NCBI RefSeq assembly: GCF_024346755.1
Contig: NZ_AP024862.1
Location: 496,001-560,000, forward strand
From: Vibrio aerogenes
GTDB taxonomy: Bacteria > Pseudomonadota > Gammaproteobacteria > Enterobacterales > Vibrionaceae
Direction of reading: 5' to 3'
DNA length: 64,000 nucleotides
Shown here: positions 45,501 through 53,774 of the stretch, one piece after another
How positions within the stretch are numbered: the stretch's first letter is position 1
Layout of the letters: each line of letters begins with the position of its first letter
Made by a program: the position numbers and the translations under genes
The notes under the pieces: generated by a model
Databases searched by the model: none
Told to the model about the DNA's origin: nothing
Seen by the model: the letters and a program-made list of their open reading frames with translations, nothing else

Positions 45501-45819
45501 TTTCATCGCCGCTGCGCAGAATATTCCGCTGGGTGAGATTGGTTGGCACGGTGCCGTCTGCATTAAACTTGCGCCGGTTGCCGACAATCCACATCAATTC
45601 TGTATGATTTTTACCCCGAATCCAGTAACAGGCAACGGCGGTATTGCGCCGGGCTTTTTTACGCAGCAGCATCCGCAGGGTTTTCAGCCCTTCGGCCGTG
45701 ATTGGCGTTTGCCATGTGCGGCGGCCTTTACGTTCTGCAAACTGATCGAGGATTTGTCGGGTTTGGGTGAGCGCTTGTTTACTGCATTCAGAAACAATGA
45801 ACACATTCATGTTCAGCAC
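42493..45819 (-). CDS. cas2-3: Cas2-Cas3 fusion helicase-nuclease of type I-F
   Basis: This 1108-residue protein has an N-terminal Cas2 domain (about 1-95, MNVFIVSECSKQALTQTRQI; an alternative start is the ATG at 45810). The HD nuclease follows (AGLFHDFGKANPLFQAKL), then an SF2 helicase with Walker A STGKGKTFANA, DEAD-like box LVLDEPDDF, motif III LLSSATLTP and motif VI QAAGRVQRHR, and a C-terminal domain ending WFVDPVFGVFRGREM. It degrades target DNA and joins Cas1 in spacer uptake. Its start overlaps the cas1 stop by 7 bp. No catalytic motif is missing. Confidence 0.95.
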   Translation of the reverse strand: MLNMNVFIVSECSKQALTQTRQILDQFAERKGRRTWQTPITAEGLKTLRMLLRKKARRNTAVACYWIRGKNHTELMWIVGNRRKFNADGTVPTNLTQRNILRSGDENPMNSIQAAALMAGIAGLFHDFGKANPLFQAKLERGSGSEPYRHEWLSCQWFILFVGQRSDQQWLEHLTRITGSEDISFPASFDAENLTGFHSLPTIAKAVAWLILTHHRLLYDHSEQQHAFDQVDSWLENTPDVKWNALNHEKFTDAEKKQCLTFPAGTPIQSRIWRRKAAALAKRALNTPKLSHYATIDQPFPLHIARLTLMLADHCYSAGPATLHWQDSRYPVIANTDRKTRQAKQQLDEHCVGVAHHAYLLTRILPRLRSTLPALPPMKKMRQPGTLPQFRWQYHAYREAEGLAELSRQAGFFGVNMASTGKGKTFANARIMAALSDPQQGCRFSVALGLRTLTLQTGDALRQKLNLDQETIAVQIGSQAVRDLYDHQKQPEMQAGNHGSESSGAFDELPEVIYDGEIDNHYLSDWLKARGNAHKLVSAPVLVSTVDHLITASEGIRGGQQIAPLLRLLTSDLVLDEPDDFSLEDDPALGRLVWFAGLMGSRVLLSSATLTPALVTHLFACYQQGRQAFNRVTGEQTTPAIPCAWFDEFSTRSTQCGDEQAFKTAHQSYVDHRIEQLQQHALPLHLPRWLPLKSVSDKEVSPAAHIAHTIYQGICALSAAHKTRHPTQTQTVSCGMVRIANIEPLVAIARQLSELPAPDDCRIHYCVYHSQLPLAQRAYLEHRLDRLLQRNADAPEALFENEDVKQALLEHPEQHHIFVVLASPVIEVGRDLDFDWAILEPSSLRSWIQAAGRVQRHRRMVPQQANIYLLNRNYRAFTRQSLAYTKPGYETDQPFQITGNGNAVNCLRLAEHDLAAQVDLTTLTPLTAIPRLTAAPLKALLDAPDYHLPWRPKSWLTLEHAATMLSLNSDLRPWWQHQHAHLFGQFQRQTRFRKSRPTVDYLMIPDEESGDLTLQEFDPQDQQWKETVQLKLWQQTGTTPDNSARGISFWGAAPLTDIIDTLADQFELSTLEAYQRFSRITLDKPGNKTAGKSWFVDPVFGVFRGREM

Positions 45820-46781
45820 TCCGCCAGTTGTGTGGCTGCCGATTGTAATGTGTCAATCATGACATCCAGTGCTTGACCTTTGCGGAATTGATTCAGGCAT
45901 CGCTGACGAAATTCCTGTTCATCATCCCCGGCCATAGCGGCGATAAATGCCTGTGGCAGTACCAGTGCATCTTTGATGATGTCGGCGACATCAAACACCA
46001 GTCCGCCGCGACGGGTTTTTCCGTGCAGCACTGCCAGCCCGTGAGGCAGGCCGATCACCCAGCAGGCCGTCGCAGCTAAGCCATAGGCGAGGTAGTTGCC
46101 GTGGTCGAGAAAGCGGTTAGCAATGTCGGTGCTGTTGCCTCGTTCTGAGCGGGTAAATTCGCCATATTGCACGCCATCACAGGCCAGTTTATAGAGTGCT
46201 TTTGTTGTTGTGGCTTCCAGAGAGAGCAGATCTTGCGTGGTATGGCAGCTGTCCAGATTGTCTTCAAACCGCTTCAGGGCGGTTTCCAGCCGGTTGGTGT
46301 GAATTGCAAAGGTTTCAGGATCTTGCAGAGACGGCCAGTGGGTACGGATCTGTTTCAACCGTTCCCGCTGGAGCATTTTTGCTGCTTCAAGGCGTTTTTT
46401 ATCATCAAACCAGAAGCTGCACCACTGTTGCAGGTATTCTGTCGGGCGATACTCGGACTGTGGCGTCAGCCACGAAACATCGACCTGAACTTCATTGGCA
46501 GCATATAAAGGCGCTCCGCCACCGCCACAAAACCCGACCAAGACGCCGGCTTTAGCCAGTTCCCGCATGGCTGGTTGTGTGATAGATGTGCCGGTGCCAA
46601 GCATAATCACGGTGGTATTGGCAATCGGAATATTCCAGTACAGGCTTTCTTTTCCCTGATCGGTGAGATATTCCACCCGCCCGGCGTTGAATAAAACCCG
46701 GCAGTGTTGCAGGTAGTACAGATTTGCACGTTTGGAATGGAGAATGGTTTTGAGTTCGCTGGGGGAGAATTCCTGTACCAC
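45813..46781 (-). CDS. cas1: Cas1 integrase of type I-F
   Basis: The GTG at 46781 (VVQEFSPSELKTILHSKRAN) is chosen because AAGGA lies 7 bp upstream and the length (322 residues) equals known I-F Cas1; an in-frame TTG at 46838 would add 19 unconserved residues. Signatures are GTGTSITQPAMRELAKAGVL, the catalytic Glu in LSLEATTTKALYKLA, and His and Asp in GLAVLHGKTRRGGLVFDVAD. Cas1 with Cas2-3 inserts new spacers at the leader-repeat junction. Array C ends 92 bp upstream on the same strand, so transcripts from its leader could run into cas1. Confidence 0.95.
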   Translation of the reverse strand: MVQEFSPSELKTILHSKRANLYYLQHCRVLFNAGRVEYLTDQGKESLYWNIPIANTTVIMLGTGTSITQPAMRELAKAGVLVGFCGGGGAPLYAANEVQVDVSWLTPQSEYRPTEYLQQWCSFWFDDKKRLEAAKMLQRERLKQIRTHWPSLQDPETFAIHTNRLETALKRFEDNLDSCHTTQDLLSLEATTTKALYKLACDGVQYGEFTRSERGNSTDIANRFLDHGNYLAYGLAATACWVIGLPHGLAVLHGKTRRGGLVFDVADIIKDALVLPQAFIAAMAGDDEQEFRQRCLNQFRKGQALDVMIDTLQSAATQLAEC

Positions 46782-46872
46782 GGTGCTGTCCTTGTTGTAA
46801 AACCGGGCACTTATGTTAAGCAACCCGGTGTTATTCAATCAAGAATAATTATTATGTTTTGTTAAGTTGGCG

Positions 46873-47080
46873 TGGTTGAGCTGCCTGTGCGGCAGTAAAC
46901 TCGTCAGATGCATTGTAAACCGTCGACCCAGTTTTCTAAGCTGCCTATACGGCAGTGAACACATCGCTTACCTTCGCTGTGCTGCATTAGCTTTTCTAAG
47001 CTGCCTATACGGCAGTGAACTGAACCTGTTAACCCGTCTCGCTGCACAATATTTTCTAAGCTGCCTATACGGCAGTGAAC
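46873..47080 (-). CRISPR. CRISPR array C (type I-F), 4 repeats, 3 spacers
   Basis: Repeats start at 46873 (degenerate, with GTAAAC end), 46933, 46993 and 47053; spacers are 32 bp. It reads on the minus strand toward cas1. The leader starts at 47081. Confidence 0.97.
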
Positions 47081-47523
47081 CGTTGCAGTATAGCCGCTCA
47101 GGCCAGAAAGCAACAGGGCTACGGCTGAAAACTTCGCAAAAACCCTTTTTTTGAGCGTCTGATTTGGGGATTTAAAATCAATAAGTTACAAAGGCGCTGA
47201 AAAAAGGGTCTGCGGGATGGCGGAAGCTTTTGGCTGTGGTGACTGGTTTGGTACGCTTATTTGTCGCGTTGATCCAAGTGGCACTGGTGAACGCGCACCA
47301 CTTCATCTTTTTCCCCGATGAAAAAGACGAAGCAGAAAAAATCGCCCCGAATTGCCGTTTTCCTGATGCATTTTTAGTTCATCACATGTGAGCCGGGGTA
47401 CGGTTCGATTCGCATCCTGCTCAGCGAACCTTGAAATTCATCCCTGAATTTCAACGCCCTCAGTGTCGTGGATTTGCATCAGGCGGCAATAAGGGGAGCG
47501 AACTGAATCGTCAGACAAACCAT
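47081..47523 (-). promoter_or_regulatory. CRISPR leader C plus repeat block R1
   Basis: This is the leader and R1 block as at the other arrays, with the IHF-type box AATCAATAAGTTA at 47176-47188. No gene. Confidence 0.8.
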
Positions 47524-47850
47524 CTCAAATAAAAGAAAGTTCAAAGGATGAACAGACACGACGTCTGTTCAAAATTTTTCTCGCCAGGGAGGGCGATAAA
47601 AATTGGTCCTGTCCCGCGCACACTGAAGCTAAATATAAAAAAGACTTTTTCGGCGGTTTTTGGTCTTTCAAAAACCGTCTGGGGCGCTTGCGCCAAAAGC
47701 CGCTTGGATCAGCGAAACGAATTAGCGCACCATAGATGACACTGAAGCTGGAAGCTTCAACATGCGATTTGGCCGCGTTTGTGGTGGCTGGTTTCTTCCA
47801 TCTTCAAGCCCGGTATGCATTCCCACGCGGAGCATGGGAACGAGCTGCAA
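47524..47850. repeat. Repeat R2 copy and R3 element
   Basis: R2 spans about 47524-47772. R3 (about 47801-47844) carries GGTATGCATTCCCACG and GCATGGGAACGAG, a GC-rich element that recurs at 49138, 49510, 54546, 54807 and 55186. No gene. Confidence 0.75.
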
Positions 47851-47902
47851 AAGGGTCTGAAGTATCATTCCACTAAGGCCGAAAATCGCCTTGGGTTAAA
47901 TA

Positions 47903-47931
47903 TATGTCTAATATTGACAATATCAGACATA
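47903..47931. promoter_or_regulatory. Palindromic operator of the ParDE pair
   Basis: Arms TATGTCT and AGACATA, with inner arms ATATT and AATAT, form a 29-bp near-perfect palindrome around GAC. It lies 31 bp before the antitoxin start, where the RHH antitoxin normally binds to autorepress. Confidence 0.75.
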
Positions 47932-47961
47932 AAGATAGGATGAACCCGGGAGGAACGACTG

Positions 47962-48207
47962 ATGAATGTCAATTTAAGTGCTGTCTTTGAAGACTATATC
48001 CGGCAGCAACTGGATACCGGTATGTATAACAACGCCAGTGAAGTGATTCGTGAAGCATTACGGTTAAAAATGCAGCAGGACGAAGTCTATCAGGCGAAAT
48101 TAATTGCGCTTCGCAGCGCAGCCAATGCCGGACTTGAAAGCGGTGAACCAGCGCCGTTTGACGTAGAAGATCTGCTTTGTGAAGCCAGAAAACGCGCCGG
48201 CGTATGA
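47962..48207 (+). CDS. parD: ParD-type ribbon-helix-helix antitoxin
   Basis: This 81-residue protein matches the ParD/CC2985 antitoxin family: N-terminal RHH DNA-binding fold (MNVNLSAVFEDYIRQQLDTG then YNNASEVIREALRLK) and a C-terminal toxin-wrapping helix (GEPAPFDVEDLLCEARKRAG). GGGAGGA precedes ATG 47962. It overlaps the toxin gene by 4 bp. It neutralises the partner and likely represses the operon through the 47903-47931 palindrome. The pair sits between the leader blocks of arrays C and D, a typical island-stabilising position. Confidence 0.9.
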   Translation: MNVNLSAVFEDYIRQQLDTGMYNNASEVIREALRLKMQQDEVYQAKLIALRSAANAGLESGEPAPFDVEDLLCEARKRAGV

Positions 48208-48503
48208 GTGTCACTCCTTTTATCAGGCCATTGGCCCGTCAGGATATGCTCGACATCTGGCAATATACTTGTGATAAGTGGGGGCGTCGTCAGGCAGATC
48301 GTTACCTGAGAGAGCTGGCTGAAAAATTGTCTGTGTTGGCGGGTATGCCCGAACTTGGCCGGGCAGCCGATTATATTTTTTCCGGCCTGCGGGTCTATCA
48401 TTTCAGGCATCACATTGTGCTTTACCAGATCACAGCAACCCATATTGATATTATCCGGGTCTTGCATGAGCGGATGGATGTCACTCAGCATCCGCTGAGT
48501 TGA
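48204..48503 (+). CDS. parE: ParE-type toxin
   Basis: This 99-residue RelE/ParE-fold toxin has signatures LARQDMLDIWQYTCDKWG, RYLRELAEKLSVLAGMPELG and the C-terminal VYHFRHHIVLYQITATHIDI with IIRVLHERMD. ParE proteins poison DNA gyrase; RelE-like members cleave mRNA. The RVLHERMD ending favours ParE. Its stop codon directly abuts the terminal degenerate repeat of array D (48503), so the array's 3' flank and the toxin gene share a junction. No sign of inactivation. Confidence 0.9.
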   Translation: MSVTPFIRPLARQDMLDIWQYTCDKWGRRQADRYLRELAEKLSVLAGMPELGRAADYIFSGLRVYHFRHHIVLYQITATHIDIIRVLHERMDVTQHPLS

Positions 48504-48710
48504 GCGTCGGACGTTTATACGGCAGTGAACGTGTTTGATTACGCCGTCGATGAGTCCGTCATTTTCTAAGCTGCCTATACGGCAGTAAACTCTCAAATGT
48601 TCGGGGATGAATCCAAACTACATTTCTAAGCTGCCTATACGGCAGTGAACGCTATGGAATATCATGAATGGTTAAAACAGTTTTTCTAAGCTGCCTATAC
48701 GGCAGTGAAC
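48503..48710 (-). CRISPR. CRISPR array D (type I-F), 4 repeats, 3 spacers
   Basis: Repeats start at 48503 (only the last 17 bp, TTTATACGGCAGTGAAC, are conserved), 48563 (GTAAAC end), 48623 and 48683; spacers are 32 bp. Leader from 48711. Confidence 0.96.
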
Positions 48711-49130
48711 CGTTGCAGTATAGCCGTTCAGGCCAGAAAGCAACAGGGATGCGGCTGAAAATTTCGCAAAACCCCTTTTTTTAAACACCAGATTTGAGGA
48801 TTTAAAATCAATAACTTACAGAGGGGTTGAAAAAAAGGGTCTGCGGATTGGTGGAAGTTTTTGACTGTTGTGGCTGGTTTGGTACGCTCATTTGTTACGC
48901 TGATCCAAGTGGCATTGGTGAACGCGCACCACTTCATCTTTTTCCCCGATGAAAAAGACGAAGCAGAAAAAATCGCCCCGAATTGCCGTCTTCCTGATGC
49001 ATTTTTAGTTCATCACATGTGAGCCGGGGTACGGTTCGATTCGCATCCTGCTCAGCGAACCTTGAAATTCGTCCCTGAATTTCAACGCCCTCAGTGTCGT
49101 GGATTGGCATCAGGCGGCAATAAGGGAAAT
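48711..49130 (-). promoter_or_regulatory. CRISPR leader D plus repeat block R1
   Basis: The IHF-type box AATCAATAACTTA is at 48806-48818, 96 bp from the first repeat. The R1 block follows. No gene. Confidence 0.8.
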
Positions 49131-49803
49131 GGGCTGCTTTCTTCAAGTCCCGGTATGCATTCCCACGCGCAGCATGGGAACTAGTGGAGCTCAAATAAAA
49201 GAAGTTCAAAGGATGAACAGACACGACGTCTGTTCAAAATTTTTCTCGCCAGGGAGGGCGATAAAAATTGGTCCTGTCCCGCGCGCACCCAAGCCAAATA
49301 TAAAAAAGACTTTTTCGGCGGTTTTTGGTCTTTCAAAAACCGTCTGGGGCGCTTGCGCCAAAAGCTGCTTGGGTCAGCGAAACGAATTGGCGCACCATAG
49401 ATGACACTGAAGCTGGAAGCTTCAACATGCGATTTGGCCGCGCTTGTGGTGGCTGGTTTCTTCCATTGCAGTGAATTTGCATCAGGCGGCAATAAGGGAA
49501 ATGAGCTGCTTTCTTCAAGTCCCGGTATGCATTCCCACGCACAGCATGGGAACGAGCGGAAACCGTCTGGGGCGCTTGCGCCAAAAGCCGCTTGGATCAG
49601 CGAAATGAATTGGCGCACCACAGATGCCACTGAAGCCGGAAGCTTCAACATGCGATTTGATCAGGGAATTAAACGCCTGTCCCGATTGATATTTCGCGAT
49701 TGAGTTCATATGATGTCGAAAATTCAGATTATGATGACATCTATCCCTTTAATTCTAAGAGATCAAGTCAGAGCCATTGCTCAGGAACAGGAGTGATTCA
49801 CAA
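49131..49803. repeat. R3 and R2 repeat mosaic before the lipoprotein gene
   Basis: R3 at 49138-49184, R2 at about 49189-49437, R3 at 49510-49559, then a 3' fragment of R2 (49560-49662). The rest, 49663-49803, is unique sequence with AGGAG at about 49789-49793. Confidence 0.7.
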
Positions 49804-50280
49804 GTGGAAAAGAACAAAAATTCTGGCGCTGTGTTTTTCAGGCATCTTTGTAGTTTTGGTGGTGTACTATTACTTTCTGCATGTTCCGGAATCCATCAGG
49901 AGCGGGCTGGCTTGACGGAGAGTTATCAGGCTTATCAGTTGCAAAGAACACTCTGTGTTCAGCAGGCCGGATCGGGGAGCCAGGTATTTCCGCAATCTGA
50001 GTGGTTGAAACAGCTTCCTCAACAAGATAAACAAGAAGTCCTGGCTTATTTGTCTGTCAGTGCTTTTAACCAATGCGTCCGGCGTGCAAAGCAGCATTTC
50101 GATCAACAGGTCAGGCATCAATCCAAAGATGTTCAGGATTTGATTTTTCAGTTGGTTCCGGAACATGACTTTTACATTGAGAACATCAGCAAAAGGCTGG
50201 ATACAAAAGAATTACGGCAGTTGAAGCAGCAGGTTTCTCAGCCTTTCAGGGTTTCTGATATGCTTAACCGCAATCCATAG
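49804..50280 (+). CDS. Lipoprotein of unknown function
   Basis: The start is GTG 49804 (MEKNKNSGAVFFRHL), with CAGGAG 10 bp upstream; earlier in-frame ATGs have no ribosome site. A lipoprotein signal with lipobox LLLSAC gives a mature protein of about 130 residues. The mature part is helical, with many Gln and charged residues (QLPQQDKQEVLAYLSVSAFN, RRAKQHFDQQVRHQSKDVQD). I recognise no family. It precedes the nucleotidyltransferase-HEPN gene in the same direction with a 123-bp gap. Confidence 0.6.
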   Translation: MEKNKNSGAVFFRHLCSFGGVLLLSACSGIHQERAGLTESYQAYQLQRTLCVQQAGSGSQVFPQSEWLKQLPQQDKQEVLAYLSVSAFNQCVRRAKQHFDQQVRHQSKDVQDLIFQLVPEHDFYIENISKRLDTKELRQLKQQVSQPFRVSDMLNRNP

Positions 50281-50403
50281 TCTGCTGACCCGGTTGCTGC
50301 GCTGACTACAGAAACCGGGTTAACCCAACAAAAACCATAGACATTTTCTCTTCCCGCCGCCAAACTATGTGCATTGTTGATTCGCCGCTATTTTCAATCT
50401 TCT

Positions 50404-51285
50404 ATGAAAACATCACTCGATCACCTGCCTGAATATAAGCAGCATGAGCTGGCACAAATTTCCTCAATTTTGCGTAACACGCTGGATGATTATCTGGTCG
50501 GGAAGTCTGAGGGAAAGCGCGCGTTCAAGATTCACAAAATCATTCTGTTTGGCAGCCACGCCAAAGGCGGCTGGGTGAGTGATATCCCCAATGGATATGT
50601 TTCTGATTACGATATTCTGGTGATAGTGAACACACCGGCACTGGCAGAGGAAGATATTGTCTGGCATAAGGCCGAAGAGCAGATTGAGCGTCAGGTGAAA
50701 AGTGCGCCACTGGGGTTAATTGTACATACACTGTCTGAGGTGAATGAACAGCTGCAAAATGGTCACTACTTTTTTAAGGACATCCGTCAGGAAGGGATTT
50801 TACTGTTTGATGCCAATAAGCGGGAACTGGCCCAGCCGGGAGACTTAACTGCCCAAGAGCGCCGGGCGATTGCGCAGGGGCATTTTGATCACTGGTTTGT
50901 CAGTGCGCAGCAATTCTTCACATCATATCATGACGATTTGGAACGTCAGTGGTTAAGTAAAGCGGCGTTTGAATTACACCAATCGACAGAACGATTCTTC
51001 GCCTGTACCTTACTGACACTGACCAATTATCTGCCCAAAACTCACAATATTGAGAAGCTGAAAAAATACTGTGCCGATCAGGAAATCGCTTTTGCCGGTC
51101 TTTTCCCGATGGACGACAAATTTCACCGCCGCAGCTTCCGCCGCCTGCAACGGGCGTATATTGATGCCCGTTATTCGATGCATTATGAGATCACCGAAGA
51201 AGAGCTGGTTTATCTGGCTGAAGAGGCAGAAAAGCTGAAAATTTTAACAGAACAGGTTTGCCGGGCGCGGCTTGCAGAGGCGTGA
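50404..51285 (+). CDS. Nucleotidyltransferase-HEPN fusion protein
   Basis: The start at MKTSLDHLPEYKQHEL (50404) gives 293 residues. The N-terminal half is a minimal nucleotidyltransferase: KIILFGSHAKGGW and SDYDILVIVN supply the GS and DxD catalytic motifs. The C-terminal half is HEPN-like (LSKAAFELHQSTERFFACTL, RAYIDARYSMHYEITEEELV). In two-gene MNT/HEPN toxin-antitoxin systems the MNT inactivates the HEPN RNase by nucleotidylation; here both are one chain. The HEPN RNase motif Rx4-6H is plausible at RYSMHY. Its 3' end is duplicated as a remnant before array F (53775-53849). Confidence 0.82.
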   Translation: MKTSLDHLPEYKQHELAQISSILRNTLDDYLVGKSEGKRAFKIHKIILFGSHAKGGWVSDIPNGYVSDYDILVIVNTPALAEEDIVWHKAEEQIERQVKSAPLGLIVHTLSEVNEQLQNGHYFFKDIRQEGILLFDANKRELAQPGDLTAQERRAIAQGHFDHWFVSAQQFFTSYHDDLERQWLSKAAFELHQSTERFFACTLLTLTNYLPKTHNIEKLKKYCADQEIAFAGLFPMDDKFHRRSFRRLQRAYIDARYSMHYEITEEELVYLAEEAEKLKILTEQVCRARLAEA

Positions 51286-51323
51286 TTTTGAGCTGGCTAC
51301 GGTTCTCTGCCCGGCCTGAAGCA

Positions 51324-51531
51324 TTCTGAAGCTGCCTGTGCGGCAGTGAACATACAAGGGGCATGCATATACAGAGGTTTGGATTTCTAAGCTGCCTATA
51401 CGGCAGTAAACTTTATCAAGTGCTTAAATTTATTTGTCTATATTTTCTAAGCTGCCTATACGGCAGTAAACTCAACGTCAGGAACTGGTTGATTCCTATG
51501 CCCTTTCTAAGCTGCCTATACGGCAGTAAAC
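51324..51531 (-). CRISPR. CRISPR array E (type I-F), 4 repeats, 3 spacers
   Basis: Repeats start at 51324 (degenerate, TTCTGAAGCTGCC variant), 51384, 51444 and 51504. The three intact repeats end GTAAAC where arrays A-C end GTGAAC. Spacers are 32 bp. Leader from 51532. Confidence 0.97.
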
Positions 51532-51868
51532 CGTTGCAGTATAGCCGCTCAGGCCAGAAAGCAACAGGGATGTGGCTGAAAACTTCGCAAAACCCCCTTT
51601 TTTTGAGCGTCCGATTTGGGGATTTAAAATCAATAGGTTACAGAGAGACGAAAAAAAGGGTCTGCGGACTGGTGGAAGCTTTTGACTGTTGTGGCTGGTT
51701 TGGTACGCTTATTTGTTGCGCTGATCCAAGTGGCATTGGTGAACGCGCACCACTTCATCTTTTTCCCCGATGAAAAAGATGAAGCAGAAAAAATCGCCCC
51801 GAATTGCCGTTTTCCTGATGTATTTTCAGTTCATCACATGTGAGCCGGGGTACGGTTCGATTCGCATC
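51532..51868 (-). promoter_or_regulatory. CRISPR leader E plus truncated repeat block R1
   Basis: The IHF-type box AATCAATAGGTTA is at 51628-51640 (97 bp). R1 is cut at CGCATCC near 51869, where the PAAR/SUKH cassette begins. No gene. Confidence 0.8.
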
Positions 51869-51887
51869 CAGCTCTGGTAATACATGA

Positions 51888-52352
51888 TTAGTCAAAAATA
51901 CAGCTTTCCTCAATCACATAATCCAGTAACTGACTGAAGGCATCAAAATCCTGTAACTTTTCCCATGTGACCGAATCCACTGCCTCGTATCGGGTTGTTT
52001 TCAGGTTATAAACCAATCGGGTTGATGATTCTTCACCATAAGCAAAATATGTTTTTAGGGAGGCTTCCGTGTGAAATTCTTCATTGATATCAATAATACC
52101 ATCAATGAAGTAATCCTCATCGTAGGGTTGAGTTGCGTAGAGGTTCAGCCCATTCACTGAAAAACCATTGGAAAGCCTGAGTAGTTCGAGATATTCCGGA
52201 GAAATTTCGATACCAAACTTCTCATCTACAGTACGCTTTAATTGCTCAATATCATCGGCCTGAGCAGCATCCAGTAAAAAACCTTCTTCGAACTCATCAG
52301 CTTCTTTCTGATCTTCAATTTTTAAGCGGTTTAAAATGTCATTTATGTTCAT
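51888..52352 (-). CDS. SMI1/KNR4 (SUKH) family immunity protein
   Basis: This 154-residue acidic protein has the SUKH core SPEYLELLRLSNGFSVNGLN and the following segments YFIDGIIDINEEFH and VTWEKLQDFDAFSQLLDYVI. SUKH proteins are immunity partners of polymorphic nuclease toxins. It lies 12 bp downstream of the PAAR-HNH toxin gene on the same strand, as expected for effector-immunity pairs. It is predicted to bind the HNH domain in the cytosol. Confidence 0.85.
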   Translation of the reverse strand: MNINDILNRLKIEDQKEADEFEEGFLLDAAQADDIEQLKRTVDEKFGIEISPEYLELLRLSNGFSVNGLNLYATQPYDEDYFIDGIIDINEEFHTEASLKTYFAYGEESSTRLVYNLKTTRYEAVDSVTWEKLQDFDAFSQLLDYVIEESCIFD

Positions 52353-52364
52353 TGGTTACGCATC

Positions 52365-53498
52365 TCATTTTTTGGGAAATACTGTTCCATTTGGCACCGG
52401 CCATTGTAACTCAGTTCCTGAGCCAGCTTCTAATGAGCCTGTTGTCTGTTTTTGGTAGGTTGTAAACACTGAATGCTCTGGTGAGTTACGGATTAAAACC
52501 AGATTATCAAAATCGTTTGTCCCCCCATCATCCAGCGGTAATTTATGATGCACCTGATAACCTTTCGGTACTTTCCCTTTTGCCAGCTTAGCTATTTCAC
52601 TCTCTTTAACACCATGCTTTTTCAACTGTTTTAAAGCTGTGGGATCAGTTGCCAATGTCTTCAAAAAGTCTTTACGCACTGAATTATCGAACTCACGTCT
52701 TAATGCCCGGTACGTTTCCCGATCCCGCTTTTCATACAAAACTGGCTTGACTTCAACATCGTCAAGCGTGATATCTTTCCCTTTATACTTACCAACAAAT
52801 TTGGTTTTTACTATTTTTTCTACCGCTTCGTCAGCAAATTTGCCGGGAATTGCAATTGCAGCCATAACAGCAGCACTTTGCCATGATGGCTCTTTGATAA
52901 AGTCTTTCCCGGCCTCGATAAACGATTCGACGTCTTCTGCCAACATAGAAGCAGGATCAAGGTTAACCGGATTAATACCATCCAGCTCTGGGTGAGCTAA
53001 CATTTGTTTTATTGTTGGCTCTGGAAGATCAATAGCTTGCGCTTCATTCTTTACTAACTTAGTCATCTGTTCCGGATAAAAAACCGGACTTGTCCAATGT
53101 GCGCTCACAGCATCAGAGATTGGTGTAATTTTAAGGAAAGCTTGTTTTTCAGCAACGGCATCCTTACCGCAGTCAAAAGTTTCAGCCTGATAAGGAGTGT
53201 CACCGATAAATACATTACCTGACCCGGCAGCAACTGAGCCGCCACAATCAATCGCGTCTCCGACTCTGGCAGCAGGTTTACCATTAATTGAAACATTCGA
53301 AGAACCAGCAGAAATGCTCCGGCCATGAAAGCCATGAGGTGTATATGGGCAGGGGCATCCATGCGGAATTACGGTGTCTCCCTTTCTGGCGGCTGGTTTG
53401 CCATTAATCGACACATCCGGGCTGCCTGCAACAATCGGTGTAGCAGGAAAGCAACTATGTCCTGAAGACGAGTCACCTAAACGGGCAGCTTTAGGCAT
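52365..53498 (-). CDS. PAAR-HNH type VI secretion effector
   Basis: The start at MPKAARLGDSSSGHSCFP (53498), with GGGGG 7 bp upstream, gives 377 residues. Residues 1-105 are a PAAR domain (two SINGKPAAR.GD repeats and FIGDTPYQ), the spike tip of a type VI secretion system. A linker and helical part follow (to about 300). The C-terminus is an HNH/endonuclease VII-like toxin with VPKGYQVHHKLPLDDGG and TNDFDNLVLI (His pair at 317-318). It would cut DNA in a recipient cell. Its partner is the SUKH gene downstream. No structural secretion genes are in the window, so this is an orphan effector module. Confidence 0.88.
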   Translation of the reverse strand: MPKAARLGDSSSGHSCFPATPIVAGSPDVSINGKPAARKGDTVIPHGCPCPYTPHGFHGRSISAGSSNVSINGKPAARVGDAIDCGGSVAAGSGNVFIGDTPYQAETFDCGKDAVAEKQAFLKITPISDAVSAHWTSPVFYPEQMTKLVKNEAQAIDLPEPTIKQMLAHPELDGINPVNLDPASMLAEDVESFIEAGKDFIKEPSWQSAAVMAAIAIPGKFADEAVEKIVKTKFVGKYKGKDITLDDVEVKPVLYEKRDRETYRALRREFDNSVRKDFLKTLATDPTALKQLKKHGVKESEIAKLAKGKVPKGYQVHHKLPLDDGGTNDFDNLVLIRNSPEHSVFTTYQKQTTGSLEAGSGTELQWPVPNGTVFPKK

Positions 53499-53774
53499 AA
53501 CAGCCCCCATTGGTGATACTGATATAATTTATTTTCATGATGTTCACCTGAGCCAGCGTTAATGATTATGTTGAATGGTTTATTTTGAAATTCTATTGCT
53601 TCAAACCGGGGAAATAAGCTCTTATTTATCTGGAATAATCGATATGGAACCAAAGGCAACAAAACACAGCATTTAAATAAGATAAATCTCAGTGATCTCT
53701 CAGGCAAAAAGAGCCGCATGAAAGCAGCTCTGGATTAACTTAGTTTTGAGTAAGAACGTTATTGTTACGCTGTA
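53499..53774. other. Intergenic region upstream of the PAAR-HNH gene
   Basis: A+T-rich unique sequence, no gene supported. It should hold the promoter of the minus-strand effector operon. Confidence 0.35.

Noticed and set aside
35655..46781. A CRISPR-associated transposon (I-F3), suggested by the Cas8f-Cas5f fusion
   Set aside because: cas1 and an intact cas2-3 are present, and no tnsA, tnsB, tnsC or tniQ gene is seen anywhere in the window.
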